Assembly (NCBI RefSeq): GCF_009928415.1
Contig: NZ_JAABNN010000005.1
Coordinates: forward strand, 229,265-293,264
From: Bacillus sp. USDA818B3_A
GTDB lineage: Bacteria; Bacillota; Bacilli; Bacillales; Cytobacillaceae
Direction: 5' to 3'
Length of the DNA stretch: 64,000 nucleotides
A program made the translations under genes and the position numbers. This document shows, in pieces, positions 26,783 through 35,894 of the stretch (position 1 is the first letter of the stretch; each line of letters begins with the position of its first letter). The notes under the pieces were generated by a model. That model did no database searches and was not told the origin of the DNA. It worked only from the letters and a program-made list of their open reading frames with translations.

Positions 26783-26812
26783 AGCTCGCCATAGTAATTG
26801 GCGAGTTTCTTT
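26783..26812 (+). terminator. Terminator of the AlaRS-like operon
   Basis: CTCGCCA (26785-26791) pairs with TGGCGAG (26799-26805), then TTTCTTT. Confidence 0.8.
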
Positions 26813-26973
26813 AGTAGGAATACCAAAACCTTATTTATATAAAACCTCACTTACCTGTGAATTGATTCACCGTACGTAATGCATCAAAATGAGGTTCTCT
26901 TGGACTTTTGAGGATGAAAATTACTCCCTTTTTAATAAGATGTCTTGCCCTTAATCGAGTAATCAGCAAAAGT

Positions 26974-27165
26974 TAAATAAGCGGAGGTTTTCCGGTTAAA
27001 TTTAGAATGGAGCTCATTTCGGAGTAAATAAGGGGAGGTTTTCCGGTTATGCATTGAAAAATCCCCCACTTTTGCACTTTTTAAGATAATAGACGGAATT
27101 TCTCCGTCTATTTAAGCCTTTTTTAATCATAGTTACTATTTAAGCGGAATTTTTCCGTTTAATTT
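26974..27165. repeat. Multi-hairpin intergenic repeat, copy B
   Basis: Four short inverted repeats in about 190 bp: TAAGCGGAGGTTTTCCGGTTA (26978-26998), ATAAGGGGAGGTTTTCCGGTT (27028-27048), AATAGACGGA with TCCGTCTATT (27088-27112) and TAAGCGGAATTTTTCCGTTTA (27141-27161). It is the same family as 5545-5700 in reverse orientation. The rest of the gap 26813-27230 holds a further hairpin (AACCTCA at about 26844 with TGAGGTT at about 26890) and no gene. Confidence 0.65.
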
Positions 27166-27230
27166 ATCAGAGCGGGCTCCAACCGAAAACTTGTTCTTTA
27201 TGGTTCCAAAAAGCTGTGTTGAACTTCTTG

Positions 27231-27728
27231 TTATTCTTTTCCGCTGATCTCTAAAATATTTAAACCCTCAGATTCTTTTGGCGCTTCAAAAAAACTAGTG
27301 ACATGAATAAACATCGCTTCCGTGTCAAAAGCTGCTCTTTCGGGTTGTTCGTTACGCCTTTGTGCAATTTGACGCAGGCATTGCTCGTTATTTAAATTAA
27401 GGAAAATGAGTTGATGGTCTGCATTGACTTCTGATACCAAATCCAAAAACCATTTTCGCAGTTTTTGAGTGTTAGCTGGAAAATCCATCACTACATCTGT
27501 ACCGGTACTTAATATGTTTTGGACATGCTTTTTCACCAACGGTTTGAGCTGTGCAGAGAATTTTAGATAGTCCTCAAATGATGTGAACTGATTGGGGTAA
27601 AGAGATGAAAGCCATTCATCCTCAGACAACAGTACCGCATTTTTATCTATCGCCCATTGTTTTGATTTAGTTGATTTTCCTGCACCCATTTTTCCACAGA
27701 AAAAGTAGAGCGTCCCCAATTGTTTCAT
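27231..27728 (-). CDS. P-loop ATPase/kinase, AAA_33 (zeta-toxin-like) type
   Basis: 165 residues. It has Walker A GKMGAGKST (about residues 12-20) right after the first strand (GTLYFFCG), an LSEDEW substrate-side acidic motif, VVMDFPANTQ as strand 3 and a lid RRNEQPERAAFD. This is the layout of small kinases related to zeta toxin and antibiotic kinases. No antitoxin-like gene adjoins it. Substrate unknown. The ATG follows GGGGAGAGGAAAA. It lies downstream of the actin-like cassette in the same direction and might share its transcript. Confidence 0.75.
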   Translation of the reverse strand: MKQLGTLYFFCGKMGAGKSTKSKQWAIDKNAVLLSEDEWLSSLYPNQFTSFEDYLKFSAQLKPLVKKHVQNILSTGTDVVMDFPANTQKLRKWFLDLVSEVNADHQLIFLNLNNEQCLRQIAQRRNEQPERAAFDTEAMFIHVTSFFEAPKESEGLNILEISGKE

Positions 27729-27806
27729 ATTTTCCTCTCCCCGTGTTTTTTCAGTTGCTGCCTCCTCTATACCGAACCACTTAACATCACTCTGCTACTT
27801 CCTATT

Positions 27807-28520
27807 TTAAAAATCAATTTCAATCACTTCATTAATAGTGCCTGTCACTTGATCACTTTTGAGTAATTGCCCCTCTTTAATATCATCCACTTGTTTAGCA
27901 TCTTCCATAGCAAGCTTTGTATTATCTGGATGAGTCGGTTCAACAGGACGATAAGTAAGTTCATTTTTAAGCTGGTTAATTTCACTTAAGAGCTCGCTTC
28001 GAAAGGACGTTAACAAAGCTTGGAATTGATCCTTATCCAATTTTTGCTCCCCGAGCTTCGTGATAAAATCCCGTAACTCGTTTGCCTGGAGGGCCCCTGT
28101 CATAATAGGATTAGCAGCCGGACCAGAGGCAAATTCCTGTTTAAGTAAATTGATCTTACCTAAAAACTCTTCACGCAGAGTATCGATTAATGCTAGTGTC
28201 TCGTCTTTTTTCAATTGATCCAAATCCTGCTCAACAAGATTCGAGATATAATCCTCCAACTCATTCTCCTGTGCTTTTTGCTCAAGAAATGAATACACCC
28301 TAGGAGAGATTTTCAAGGTATTTAAAGACATACTTTCACGTTCGTTTTTATTGCCTGATTCCAAATTCTTTGATCTGACTGCATCCGTTTGACGAGTAGC
28401 AGGAGGTAAAAAAAAGTTTGATAGAGCGTAAAATGGTGCAAACATCTGTGCAGTCAGATCTGAATAGATATTGTGTGATCCGACAGCAGATTTATTACCA
28501 AGCTGATTTTTGTTGCTCAT
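27807..28520 (-). CDS. Probable ribbon-helix-helix adaptor of the actin-like protein
   Basis: 237 residues, no close family recognised. The segment LKISPRVYSFLEQKAQ followed by ENELEDYISNLVEQDL (about residues 75-107) has the strand-helix-helix pattern of RHH DNA-binding domains. Two related copies of a helical motif follow: D(T)LREEFLGKINLLKQEF and TSFRSELLSEINQLKNEL, so the C-terminal half is an internal duplication and likely coiled coil. It lies 16 bp after the actin-like gene, the position of ParR in ParM systems. The function is inferred from this. Confidence 0.6.
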   Translation of the reverse strand: MSNKNQLGNKSAVGSHNIYSDLTAQMFAPFYALSNFFLPPATRQTDAVRSKNLESGNKNERESMSLNTLKISPRVYSFLEQKAQENELEDYISNLVEQDLDQLKKDETLALIDTLREEFLGKINLLKQEFASGPAANPIMTGALQANELRDFITKLGEQKLDKDQFQALLTSFRSELLSEINQLKNELTYRPVEPTHPDNTKLAMEDAKQVDDIKEGQLLKSDQVTGTINEVIEIDF

Positions 28521-28536
28521 ACGGTCTTCTCCCCTC

Positions 28537-29691
28537 TTATGCGGAAACTACGTTTGTTTCATGCCTGCTTAATATTTCTAGACCATATAAATTTAACTTT
28601 CTTGCATCAGGCAGGAACAGATGATTTTGCTCTCTAATTTCGGTTCCATACCTTGTATCAATCGATTCTTCGATGAATCGTTTAAGGATACCGGCGATTC
28701 CACCGATATAAACATATTTATAAACCTTATCTTTCGGTGATGGGAATGTGTTTTCAATTTTTGTTAATAAAATTTGCGTATATTCCCTTAATGACTCATG
28801 GATTTGCTCGGTAAGATCAACGGTTTTACCGCTATTTCCATCCCGCTGCTCCATTTTTGTTTTCTCTATATTATTGATGATGAATTCTTCTAGTGAGCGA
28901 ACATCATCAAAGTACTCGAGAAACTTTTCGTTTCTCAGTTTTTCGATGTGTTTTAAATATGAAATGTCAGTGAAGCAGTTCAATGAGTCCCTGCTCTTAG
29001 GTGACTGAAGTCCAGCTTGGAGCAAGGCTAGATCAACGGTCCCTCCCCCTAAGTCGACTATTAGGGTTTCAACATGATTAAATGAATTGGCTTCCTCACG
29101 ATCCTGTAAATCAAAATCTTTTTTAATGGCCCAACGAGCCACTTCGCTTTCAATCCGGCATTTGCTTGTTTCGACGTGGATCGTTACATTTCTCTCAAAT
29201 CCTGGAGTTAAAATCGCGACGCAGTGATCCCCTGCAAACCTGCTGGCCATTTTATTCTGCATATCACTGAACTTGTTTGTTTTCTTTAGTAACCAGATGG
29301 GGAGCATGGTTGAAAAATAATTAATATTTACATGGTTATCTTCATGGCTGCTTTCTTTTAATACATGGTAATAGGCGACTGACGCCAGGAACATCACATA
29401 GGGAATCTCAGATTCTGTTTTATCATGAAGCTTGTTGATATGAATGTTTCCTAACACCTGTTTTTCCGCAGAATCGCCCACTAAATAATATTTTTCTGTA
29501 CCGTCAATCGTAGTTGAAATGAGCATATTTTGAAGAAGGAATTGGGGGTCATTAAAGGTAGACGGAAAATGGCCTTCTGCCTTTTCTTTCGTTATTTCTA
29601 CAACATTGGTAGGAATCTCAAAATAATAACCATCCACAAGTGTTTGAAAGATAGAATTACCAAAATCGACATTCTGACGTTTTATATCCAT
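28537..29691 (-). CDS. ParM/StbA-type actin-like ATPase
   Basis: 384 residues. It has the actin-superfamily phosphate motifs: an N-terminal VDFGNS (phosphate 1), VDLGGGTVDLALLQ (phosphate 2, about 210-223) and an adenosine-side YIGGIAGIL (about 337-345). This is the type of plasmid-segregating filament proteins (ParM, Alp7A, AlfA) also found on Bacillus chromosomes and prophages. The ATG at 29691 follows GAGGAG; an ATG six codons upstream has none. With the RHH-like gene it forms a two-gene partition-like cassette. No iterated centromere repeats are visible within 200 bp upstream. Confidence 0.8.
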   Translation of the reverse strand: MDIKRQNVDFGNSIFQTLVDGYYFEIPTNVVEITKEKAEGHFPSTFNDPQFLLQNMLISTTIDGTEKYYLVGDSAEKQVLGNIHINKLHDKTESEIPYVMFLASVAYYHVLKESSHEDNHVNINYFSTMLPIWLLKKTNKFSDMQNKMASRFAGDHCVAILTPGFERNVTIHVETSKCRIESEVARWAIKKDFDLQDREEANSFNHVETLIVDLGGGTVDLALLQAGLQSPKSRDSLNCFTDISYLKHIEKLRNEKFLEYFDDVRSLEEFIINNIEKTKMEQRDGNSGKTVDLTEQIHESLREYTQILLTKIENTFPSPKDKVYKYVYIGGIAGILKRFIEESIDTRYGTEIREQNHLFLPDARKLNLYGLEILSRHETNVVSA

Positions 29692-29793
29692 TTTTTCTCC
29701 TCTTTTCATGTTTTTTCCTGATAATAAGTATATATTCTTCTCATCTATTTGTCTAAATTTGCTAATAGTTTTTTAGATTATGATAATTCCCGC

Positions 29794-29841
29794 AAAAAAA
29801 GCCTCTTTGATCTGTAGAGTTCCTAACAGAGCAAAGAAGGC
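29794..29841 (-). terminator. Terminator of the FAD oxidoreductase gene
   Basis: GCCTCTTTGATCTGT (29801-29815) pairs with ACAGAGCAAAGAAGGC (29826-29841); the minus strand then runs into seven Ts. Confidence 0.75.
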
Positions 29842-29895
29842 TGGTAAACTTAATTTTTTATTGGAATCAATTTCAGTTTAGATATTATGATTGAA

Positions 29896-31128
29896 TTAGG
29901 AAATAGATTCGATAATCTGTTTGAGTTCCTTTTCAAAATCAGCCGGCTCGTTTGCATAGTTATAAATCCCGAAGAACTTTTCTATTACCGAAGGATGAAT
30001 GCTGATGATTTTATTAACTGCATCCTGTTGTTCGGTGATTAATTCATTCTTGGAAAGTTCGCATCCCATATAAAAACGAACCATGAACTCATTTTCCATT
30101 GAGAGTTGATAATCATCAGCTATCTTTTCCCATTGGTCGAATTGACCGCGATTTTTGATTAGGGTATCTGCTAAAATTTTCGCACCATAGATCGCATCAT
30201 GGATACCTTGTGCCATAGCGGGATCCTTAAAGCAAATGGCATCCCCAACCAATGCCCAACCCTTCCCCATCCCTTGGTACCAGTAATTTTCATAGCCAAT
30301 CAATCCTCTAATCGGTTCAGTCAGTTTGGCATCCTTTATCCGATCACTTATTGTTGTATTTGGAAAATAGTCACTTAAAAACCTTTGCAAACTATTTTCT
30401 GGATTCTGTTTAAAGCTATTCATTAAGTTTTTATTTTCTAATGGAAAATTTGCCACCGCTACATAGGAATGATTATTTGTAGGAAAAAGAATGGCCAGCT
30501 TATCTTCTCTTTTGTATATCTCAAATTTAGGTTCGGGATCATGAGGAATACCGCTGAAATAGCCAAAGTAGACAGCAACTGTTGAAGGACTGCTGACTTT
30601 AAGCGGACTATTTACTAGTTTTCGAATCGTGGAGTTTCTTCCGTCAGCTCCCACTACTAATCGAGCCCGGTATTCTTGTTCTCTTTTAGATCCGTCCGCC
30701 CCTTTCACACCGATTACTTTTTCTCCATCATAAACGACATCCGTTACACGGAATCCCTCAATTACTGTTATATTCTTTTGTTTTTTTGCATGCTGCAACA
30801 AAATATCATCAAGGTATGTTCTTCGAATACAATAGGCAGTATCCTCTCCCTCAACCTCAGGAATAGGGCCTTCTATTACGGTGTCCTCGAACTGAAATTT
30901 AATGGCCCGAACCGAGGTCACATTTGTTGCTAATAATTGGTCCATAACACCGATTTCTCTTAACAGGGCTGTTGTATTATTAAAGAAGGTATTAGTGGAT
31001 AACGTATTACTCGGAAAAGTCGCACGATCAACCAGCAGAACCTTGAAGCCTGCCTCACTAAGATAATACGCGAGCGTCGAACCAGCGCATCTTGCTCCTG
31101 TAATGATTACATCAAAGCTATTATGCAT
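29896..31128 (-). CDS. FAD-dependent oxidoreductase, geranylgeranyl-reductase-like
   Basis: 410 residues. The N-terminal Rossmann loop VIITGARCAGSTLAYYLSEA is a GxRxxGS variant of GxGxxG, with VLLVDR at the end of strand 2. The middle has VVGADGRNSTIRK and the C-terminal half GWALVGDAICFKDPAMAQGI, the second FAD signature of the PHBH/GGR family. It probably reduces or hydroxylates a lipid or aromatic compound; substrate unknown. The ATG at 31128 follows GGAGTG; an earlier ATG lacks a ribosome site. Single gene. Confidence 0.8.
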   Translation of the reverse strand: MHNSFDVIITGARCAGSTLAYYLSEAGFKVLLVDRATFPSNTLSTNTFFNNTTALLREIGVMDQLLATNVTSVRAIKFQFEDTVIEGPIPEVEGEDTAYCIRRTYLDDILLQHAKKQKNITVIEGFRVTDVVYDGEKVIGVKGADGSKREQEYRARLVVGADGRNSTIRKLVNSPLKVSSPSTVAVYFGYFSGIPHDPEPKFEIYKREDKLAILFPTNNHSYVAVANFPLENKNLMNSFKQNPENSLQRFLSDYFPNTTISDRIKDAKLTEPIRGLIGYENYWYQGMGKGWALVGDAICFKDPAMAQGIHDAIYGAKILADTLIKNRGQFDQWEKIADDYQLSMENEFMVRFYMGCELSKNELITEQQDAVNKIISIHPSVIEKFFGIYNYANEPADFEKELKQIIESIS

Positions 31129-31263
31129 CGTATCACTCCATTTTCTTTTCAAAAATTTCTTAACTATTTGAGACTAATTTACTACTCTATTTAAAAAAAT
31201 ATGAAATTATTATTAATTTATTCAATCTTAGTGATAAAAAGATTCTAGGCCTCACAAAAAATA

Positions 31264-31295
31264 GAAGGTCTTATCGAATAAGGATAGGACCTTTT
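31264..31295. terminator. Hairpin with T runs on both strands
   Basis: AAGGTCTTATC pairs with GATAGGACCTTTT. It lies between two divergent genes, upstream of both, so it may be a relic or a leader element. Confidence 0.5.
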
Positions 31296-31435
31296 ACCCT
31301 CTTTGTAATCCTTTTGAAAACGACGCTATCTACTCCCTATTTTTCCATTGTTTTCAACATGTTAATATAATAATATATTACTATTATTCTAATTATTAAT
31401 AGTATTTAGATTATTTTACGAAAGGAGGTCAGAAA

Positions 31436-32797
31436 ATGAGTCTGTACAATGTGGAAGAGCTGATTTTACAAAGAAAAGAAGGATATTTGCAACAGCTGTT
31501 TACGCTGCTGCAACAAAAAAGCATTAGTACTCAGAATATAGGGATTAGAGAATGTGCTCAACTCCTCTCAATAATGATGGAGAAAATTGGTATTACAACT
31601 AGGATTTTAGAGACAGAAGGGCATCCAGTTGTCTATGGTGAATATATGAAGGATGCAAACATCTTTACTCTGCTGATTTACGGCCATTATGATGTCCAGC
31701 CTCCCGAGCCCATCGAGGATTGGCTATCCCCTCCCTTTGAACCCGAGGTCCGAGAAGGAAGAGTCTTTGCTCGAGGAGCTGGTGACAATAAAGGCCAGCT
31801 GATGGCTCAGCTTCTTGGAATAAAAACGTACCTGGATGTGTTTGAAGAATTACCGATCAATATCAAGTTTGTTTTTGAAGGCGAGGAAGAAATGGGAAGT
31901 GTTCATCTCCCATCCTTTGTCGAAACCTATAAGGAACTTTTGAAGGCGGACCTTGTCTTTACAGCAGACGGCTCCTCCCATCCAAGCGGCTCCCCACTTA
32001 TCTTACTTGGTGTACGGGGGATGTTAGCAATTGAGTTAGAAGCAAAGGGCGCTGAATGGGATAATCATTCTGGAAATGCGGGCAATATTGTTCCGAACCC
32101 CGTTTGGAAACTGGTCGAGTTATTGCAAACGATGCGTGACAACAATGGCCATGTACTAATTGAAGGATTTTACGATCATATTCTAAAGCCAACTGAGCGG
32201 GAAGCGGAGCTGCTTCGAACCCTGCCCTTTGATGCCGAAGATATAGGCAGAAAAATGGGCTATCCGCAACTCGATATGGATGGCGAAACGTATTATCAAA
32301 AGCTGACGATGGAGCCGACGTTTAATATTAACAGCATCCAAAGCGGTCATGCTGGAGAGGGTTTAAAAACCATTATTCCTTCTACCGCTAGTTTAAAAAT
32401 GGATATCCGTTTGGTTGCCGATCAGGACCCGATGGACATTTATCAAAAATTTTGTCAGCATGTCAAAATACATGCCCCTGACATCGAAGTCAAGTATTTG
32501 GGGTCAATGAAACCGTCCAGAACTCCGGCTGATCTTGAGGTCGTCCAGGTGGTGACTAGAGCGATTGGCACTGCTCATGGTGAGGAACCGCTCATTCAGC
32601 CGAGTCTTGGCGGGTCACTTCCGGATTATGTCTGGACAAAAATTTTAGGAGCCCCGTCGATGATTGTTCCATATGCAAATTTTGATCAGAGAAACCATGC
32701 TCCTAATGAAAATATACGGATGGATTACTTTTTTAATGGCATCAAATCCACTTGCCATGTACTTCATGCGCTTGGGGAATATGCAAAAAATAAATGA
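31436..32797 (+). CDS. M20-family metallopeptidase (dipeptidase/aminoacylase type)
   Basis: 453 residues. It is a di-zinc hydrolase with His84 and Asp86 in YGHYDVQPP, bridging Asp117 in GAGDNKGQ, the catalytic/metal glutamates in FEGEEEMGS (147-155), Asp178 in TADGSS, and a C-terminal His in QRNHAPNE. A dimerisation domain interrupts the catalytic domain (about 200-330). Likely substrates are dipeptides or N-acyl amino acids. The ribosome site AAAGGAGG is strong. It is followed after about 40 bp by an AbgT transporter, suggesting import and cleavage of a p-aminobenzoyl-glutamate-like or dipeptide compound. Confidence 0.88.
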   Translation: MSLYNVEELILQRKEGYLQQLFTLLQQKSISTQNIGIRECAQLLSIMMEKIGITTRILETEGHPVVYGEYMKDANIFTLLIYGHYDVQPPEPIEDWLSPPFEPEVREGRVFARGAGDNKGQLMAQLLGIKTYLDVFEELPINIKFVFEGEEEMGSVHLPSFVETYKELLKADLVFTADGSSHPSGSPLILLGVRGMLAIELEAKGAEWDNHSGNAGNIVPNPVWKLVELLQTMRDNNGHVLIEGFYDHILKPTEREAELLRTLPFDAEDIGRKMGYPQLDMDGETYYQKLTMEPTFNINSIQSGHAGEGLKTIIPSTASLKMDIRLVADQDPMDIYQKFCQHVKIHAPDIEVKYLGSMKPSRTPADLEVVQVVTRAIGTAHGEEPLIQPSLGGSLPDYVWTKILGAPSMIVPYANFDQRNHAPNENIRMDYFFNGIKSTCHVLHALGEYAKNK

Positions 32798-32839
32798 GAC
32801 TAGTTTAGAGAGTTTGAGATGAGAAAGGCAGGTTTACAG

Positions 32840-34381
32840 ATGAGTCAAAGTCAATCAACCATGAAACAGCAGCGCCCTAAATACATGTTTCTATTAGATG
32901 GGGTAGAACGTGCGGGAAACAAGCTTCCCCACCCGGTCTTAATTTTCTTATATTTAACTATTTTTGTCATGATAGCATCCTGGATTCTTAATCTGTTAGG
33001 AACTAGTGTAATAGTTCCTGGAAAGAAAGAAGAACTTATCGTAAAAAGTTTGCTTTCCGCGGAAGGTCTTCAATATATGTTATCCTCCACAATCGGCAAC
33101 TTTGTTGAATTTAAACCATTAGGCATCGTAGTTGTCCTTGGTCTTGGGGTAGGATTGACAGAAAAAGTAGGTTTATTTGAAGCAGCTATTAAAAAAACAC
33201 TAATTAGAGCTCCAAAAGGCTTCATTACATACGCCGTCTTCTTTATCGGCATCATGAGCAATATCGCGGCAGACTCCGCCTACATTATTGTTCCACCCAT
33301 GGCGGCGATGATTTTTCACCTGTTTGGAAGGAATCCGATTGCTGGGCTGGCAGCGGGTATTGCCGCAACCGGAATCGGTTTTTCAGCCAATCTTGTGGTT
33401 TCATCCTTTGATGCCGCCCTATCTGGTCTTTCCACACAGGCTGCACATACCATTGACCCAAAGGTTATCGTGCATACCGTCGATAACTGGTATTTCATGG
33501 GCATATCTGTTTTCGTTCTCACCATCGTCGGTGCGTTTGTAAATAATAAATTCGTGGAACCAAGGTTAGGAAACTATCAAGGAGACGTCCATATTGATTT
33601 AGACGATGAAACGAACAAGGACCCTCTAGTAAGGAAGGCAATACGGAATACCTTTCTTTCCGCCATTTTGTTTTGGGGGCTGATTATTTTGACGCTAGCC
33701 GTCCCCCATTCACCGCTTCGGGGCGAGAATGGCAGTATTGCCGCCTCACCATTTATGAACGGAATCAACACAATAATTTTGCTTTTCTTTATTGTCATCG
33801 GCCTAACATATGGAATTACTGTGAAAAAAATAAAGGGAATCCAAGATGTAGTCAAAATGATGGGTGAGTCGATTAAGGATCTATCCGGTTTTATTGTCCT
33901 AGCCTTTTTCATTGCGCAATTTATTGCTTATCTGTCATGGAGTAATCTAACTGTGTTTACGGCTGTCAATGGAGCGGAGCTGTTAGAATCGATGCATTTG
34001 ACCGGGCTGCCAGCAATTATTTTATTGGTATTGGTCACTGTCCTTTCGAGTTTATTTGTAACAAGCGGGGTCGGACTCTGGTCGTTGTTGGCTCCGATTA
34101 TTGTACCGATGTTTATGGTGTTGGGTTTCAACCCTGCTTATACTCAGGTAGCCTATCGAATCGCGGATTCGGTCACCAACATGATCACTCCGCTTAATCC
34201 GTTTGTGGCTGTTATGCTTGGCTTCTTAATCAAATATGACAAAAAAGCAGGATTGGGCACTCATATCGCCTTAGTACTTCCATATACGATTGCTTTTCTG
34301 GTTGTTTGGATTATTATGCTTGTCGTTTTTGCTTTATTAAATATTCCAATTGGACCGGGGGTAGAAATGTATTTGAAATAG
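32840..34381 (+). CDS. AbgT-family transporter
   Basis: 513 residues, about 12-13 membrane segments. It has the AbgT-type segments ADSAYIIVPPMAAMIF and FVTSGVGLWSLLAPI, then NMITPLNPF near the C-terminus. Characterised members move p-aminobenzoyl-glutamate in, or sulfonamides out, with protons. The partner M20 peptidase favours an uptake-and-cleavage role (inference). The ATG at 32840 follows GGCAGG; an ATG seven codons earlier is possible. A terminator follows. Confidence 0.85.
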   Translation: MSQSQSTMKQQRPKYMFLLDGVERAGNKLPHPVLIFLYLTIFVMIASWILNLLGTSVIVPGKKEELIVKSLLSAEGLQYMLSSTIGNFVEFKPLGIVVVLGLGVGLTEKVGLFEAAIKKTLIRAPKGFITYAVFFIGIMSNIAADSAYIIVPPMAAMIFHLFGRNPIAGLAAGIAATGIGFSANLVVSSFDAALSGLSTQAAHTIDPKVIVHTVDNWYFMGISVFVLTIVGAFVNNKFVEPRLGNYQGDVHIDLDDETNKDPLVRKAIRNTFLSAILFWGLIILTLAVPHSPLRGENGSIAASPFMNGINTIILLFFIVIGLTYGITVKKIKGIQDVVKMMGESIKDLSGFIVLAFFIAQFIAYLSWSNLTVFTAVNGAELLESMHLTGLPAIILLVLVTVLSSLFVTSGVGLWSLLAPIIVPMFMVLGFNPAYTQVAYRIADSVTNMITPLNPFVAVMLGFLIKYDKKAGLGTHIALVLPYTIAFLVVWIIMLVVFALLNIPIGPGVEMYLK

Positions 34382-34419
34382 GAGTTAAAAGCTGATTATT
34401 AAACTATTAGGGCAAAAAA

Positions 34420-34467
34420 AAAGAGCGCAAAGTAATGATCAATAATGGTCGATACTTTGCGCTCTTT
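34420..34467. terminator. Bidirectional terminator between the abgT-like and monooxygenase genes
   Basis: A 15-bp perfect inverted repeat, AAAGAGCGCAAAGTA with TACTTTGCGCTCTTT, with a long A run on the left that gives the minus strand its T tail. Confidence 0.9.
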
Positions 34468-34513
34468 AACTAATCAAGGTTTAATTAACTAGGATTTTTT
34501 AAAAGACACGAGA

Positions 34514-35869
34514 TTAAACCGTTTCTTTTATGGACTCAATAAGTGTATTAACTGGCCGTTTTAAGCCGAGATTCTCCCTTAATGTCTTGCCTGTATATTC
34601 TGTACGGAACAATCCGCGTTGCTGCAGTACTGGAATAACCAGATCGACGAACTCCTCCAGACCACCAGGCAAATACGGAGGCATGATATTGAACCCATCC
34701 GCTGCACCATTTTCAAACCATTCTTGCATTTGGTCTGCAATTTGTTCAGGTGTCCCTTTAATCTCCCGATGTCCGCGGGCACCGGCTATCCGTTGATACA
34801 ACTGGCGGATCGTCAATCCCTCACGATCAGCAAGATCCTTTAATAATTGGAAACGACTTTTCCCGCCATTTATCTCACTCACTTCAGGCAAATCAGGGAG
34901 AGGCCCATCTACCGGATAGCCTAATAAATCAACACTTATCATTCCAGACAGAAGAGATAACCCCGCTTCGACCGGAATAAGTTCCTCAAGCAGGATCTTA
35001 TTAGCTTCTGCTTCTTCCTCCGTTCTTCCAATCACTGGGAAAATCCCAGGCATGATTTTCAGTTCCTCTGGTGAGCGGCCGTATTTTGCCATTCTTCCTT
35101 TTACATCTACGTAAAAGGCTTGTGCTTCTTCAAGGGTCTGCCATGCAGTGAAGATAACCTCTGCTGTCCGCGCCGCAAGCTCCTTCCCTGCTTCTGAAGA
35201 ACCAGCCTGGATCACAACAGGATGCCCTTGCACCGGACGGGATATATTTAATGGACCCGCAACAGAAAACCATTCTCCTTTATGATTGATCGCGTGTATT
35301 TTGGCAGGATCCGCAAATTGGGCCGCCTCTTTATCCATAATTAAAGCATCGTCCTCCCAGCTATCCCATAGCTTCGTGACCACGTCGACAAACTCTTCGG
35401 CCCTCTCATAACGTTTTTCATGAAGGAGCTGCTGTTCTAAATTGAAATTTTGGGCCTCTACGTCAGTGCTGGATGTGACGACATTCCACCCTGCACGTCC
35501 GCCGCTTAAATGATCAAGTGAGGCGAATCTGCGGGCAACATTGAATGGTTCATTAAAAGTAGTTGATACCGTACCGACAAATCCAATATGGTTTGTTACC
35601 GCAGATAGCGCGGATAAAAGGGTAAAGGGTTCAAATAACGTATTCACGGTTTGGCCAAGGGCCTTTTGATTGTTCCTTCTTACCGCATAGTTATCGGCAA
35701 CAAAAACCATATCAAACTTTCCACGCTCTGCTGTTTGGGCCAGTCTTTTTATAAAATCAAAACTCATGATTTGATCAGATTCCGCTTTTGGATGGCGCCA
35801 AGCTGCGACATGATGTCCAGGAATCATAAAAAATGCGCCTAATTTCATTTCGCGATTATTTTCAGTCAT
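34514..35869 (-). CDS. LLM-class flavin-dependent monooxygenase (NtaA/SnaA/DszA type)
   Basis: 451 residues, a bacterial-luciferase fold using reduced FMN and oxygen. It has the family's N-terminal MKLGAFFMIPGHHVAAWRHP, the segment GRAGWNVVTSS and PVVIQAGSSEAG. At about 450 residues it matches the NtaA/DszA subgroup and not the shorter SsuD sulfonate monooxygenases. It is the last gene of an operon with a sulfonate-type ABC importer, so it probably attacks an imported organosulfur compound. A separate flavin reductase is not in the window. Confidence 0.85.
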   Translation of the reverse strand: MTENNREMKLGAFFMIPGHHVAAWRHPKAESDQIMSFDFIKRLAQTAERGKFDMVFVADNYAVRRNNQKALGQTVNTLFEPFTLLSALSAVTNHIGFVGTVSTTFNEPFNVARRFASLDHLSGGRAGWNVVTSSTDVEAQNFNLEQQLLHEKRYERAEEFVDVVTKLWDSWEDDALIMDKEAAQFADPAKIHAINHKGEWFSVAGPLNISRPVQGHPVVIQAGSSEAGKELAARTAEVIFTAWQTLEEAQAFYVDVKGRMAKYGRSPEELKIMPGIFPVIGRTEEEAEANKILLEELIPVEAGLSLLSGMISVDLLGYPVDGPLPDLPEVSEINGGKSRFQLLKDLADREGLTIRQLYQRIAGARGHREIKGTPEQIADQMQEWFENGAADGFNIMPPYLPGGLEEFVDLVIPVLQQRGLFRTEYTGKTLRENLGLKRPVNTLIESIKETV

Positions 35870-35894
35870 GTTTCATTCCTTCTTTCTTTTAATC

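Noticed and set aside
27231..27728. Zeta toxin of a toxin-antitoxin pair
   Set aside because: The kinase fold fits, but no small epsilon-type antitoxin gene adjoins it.
27231..29760. An integrated plasmid with replication origin or centromere
   Set aside because: No replication gene and no iterated repeats are seen near the actin-like gene; only the two-gene cassette supports the idea.
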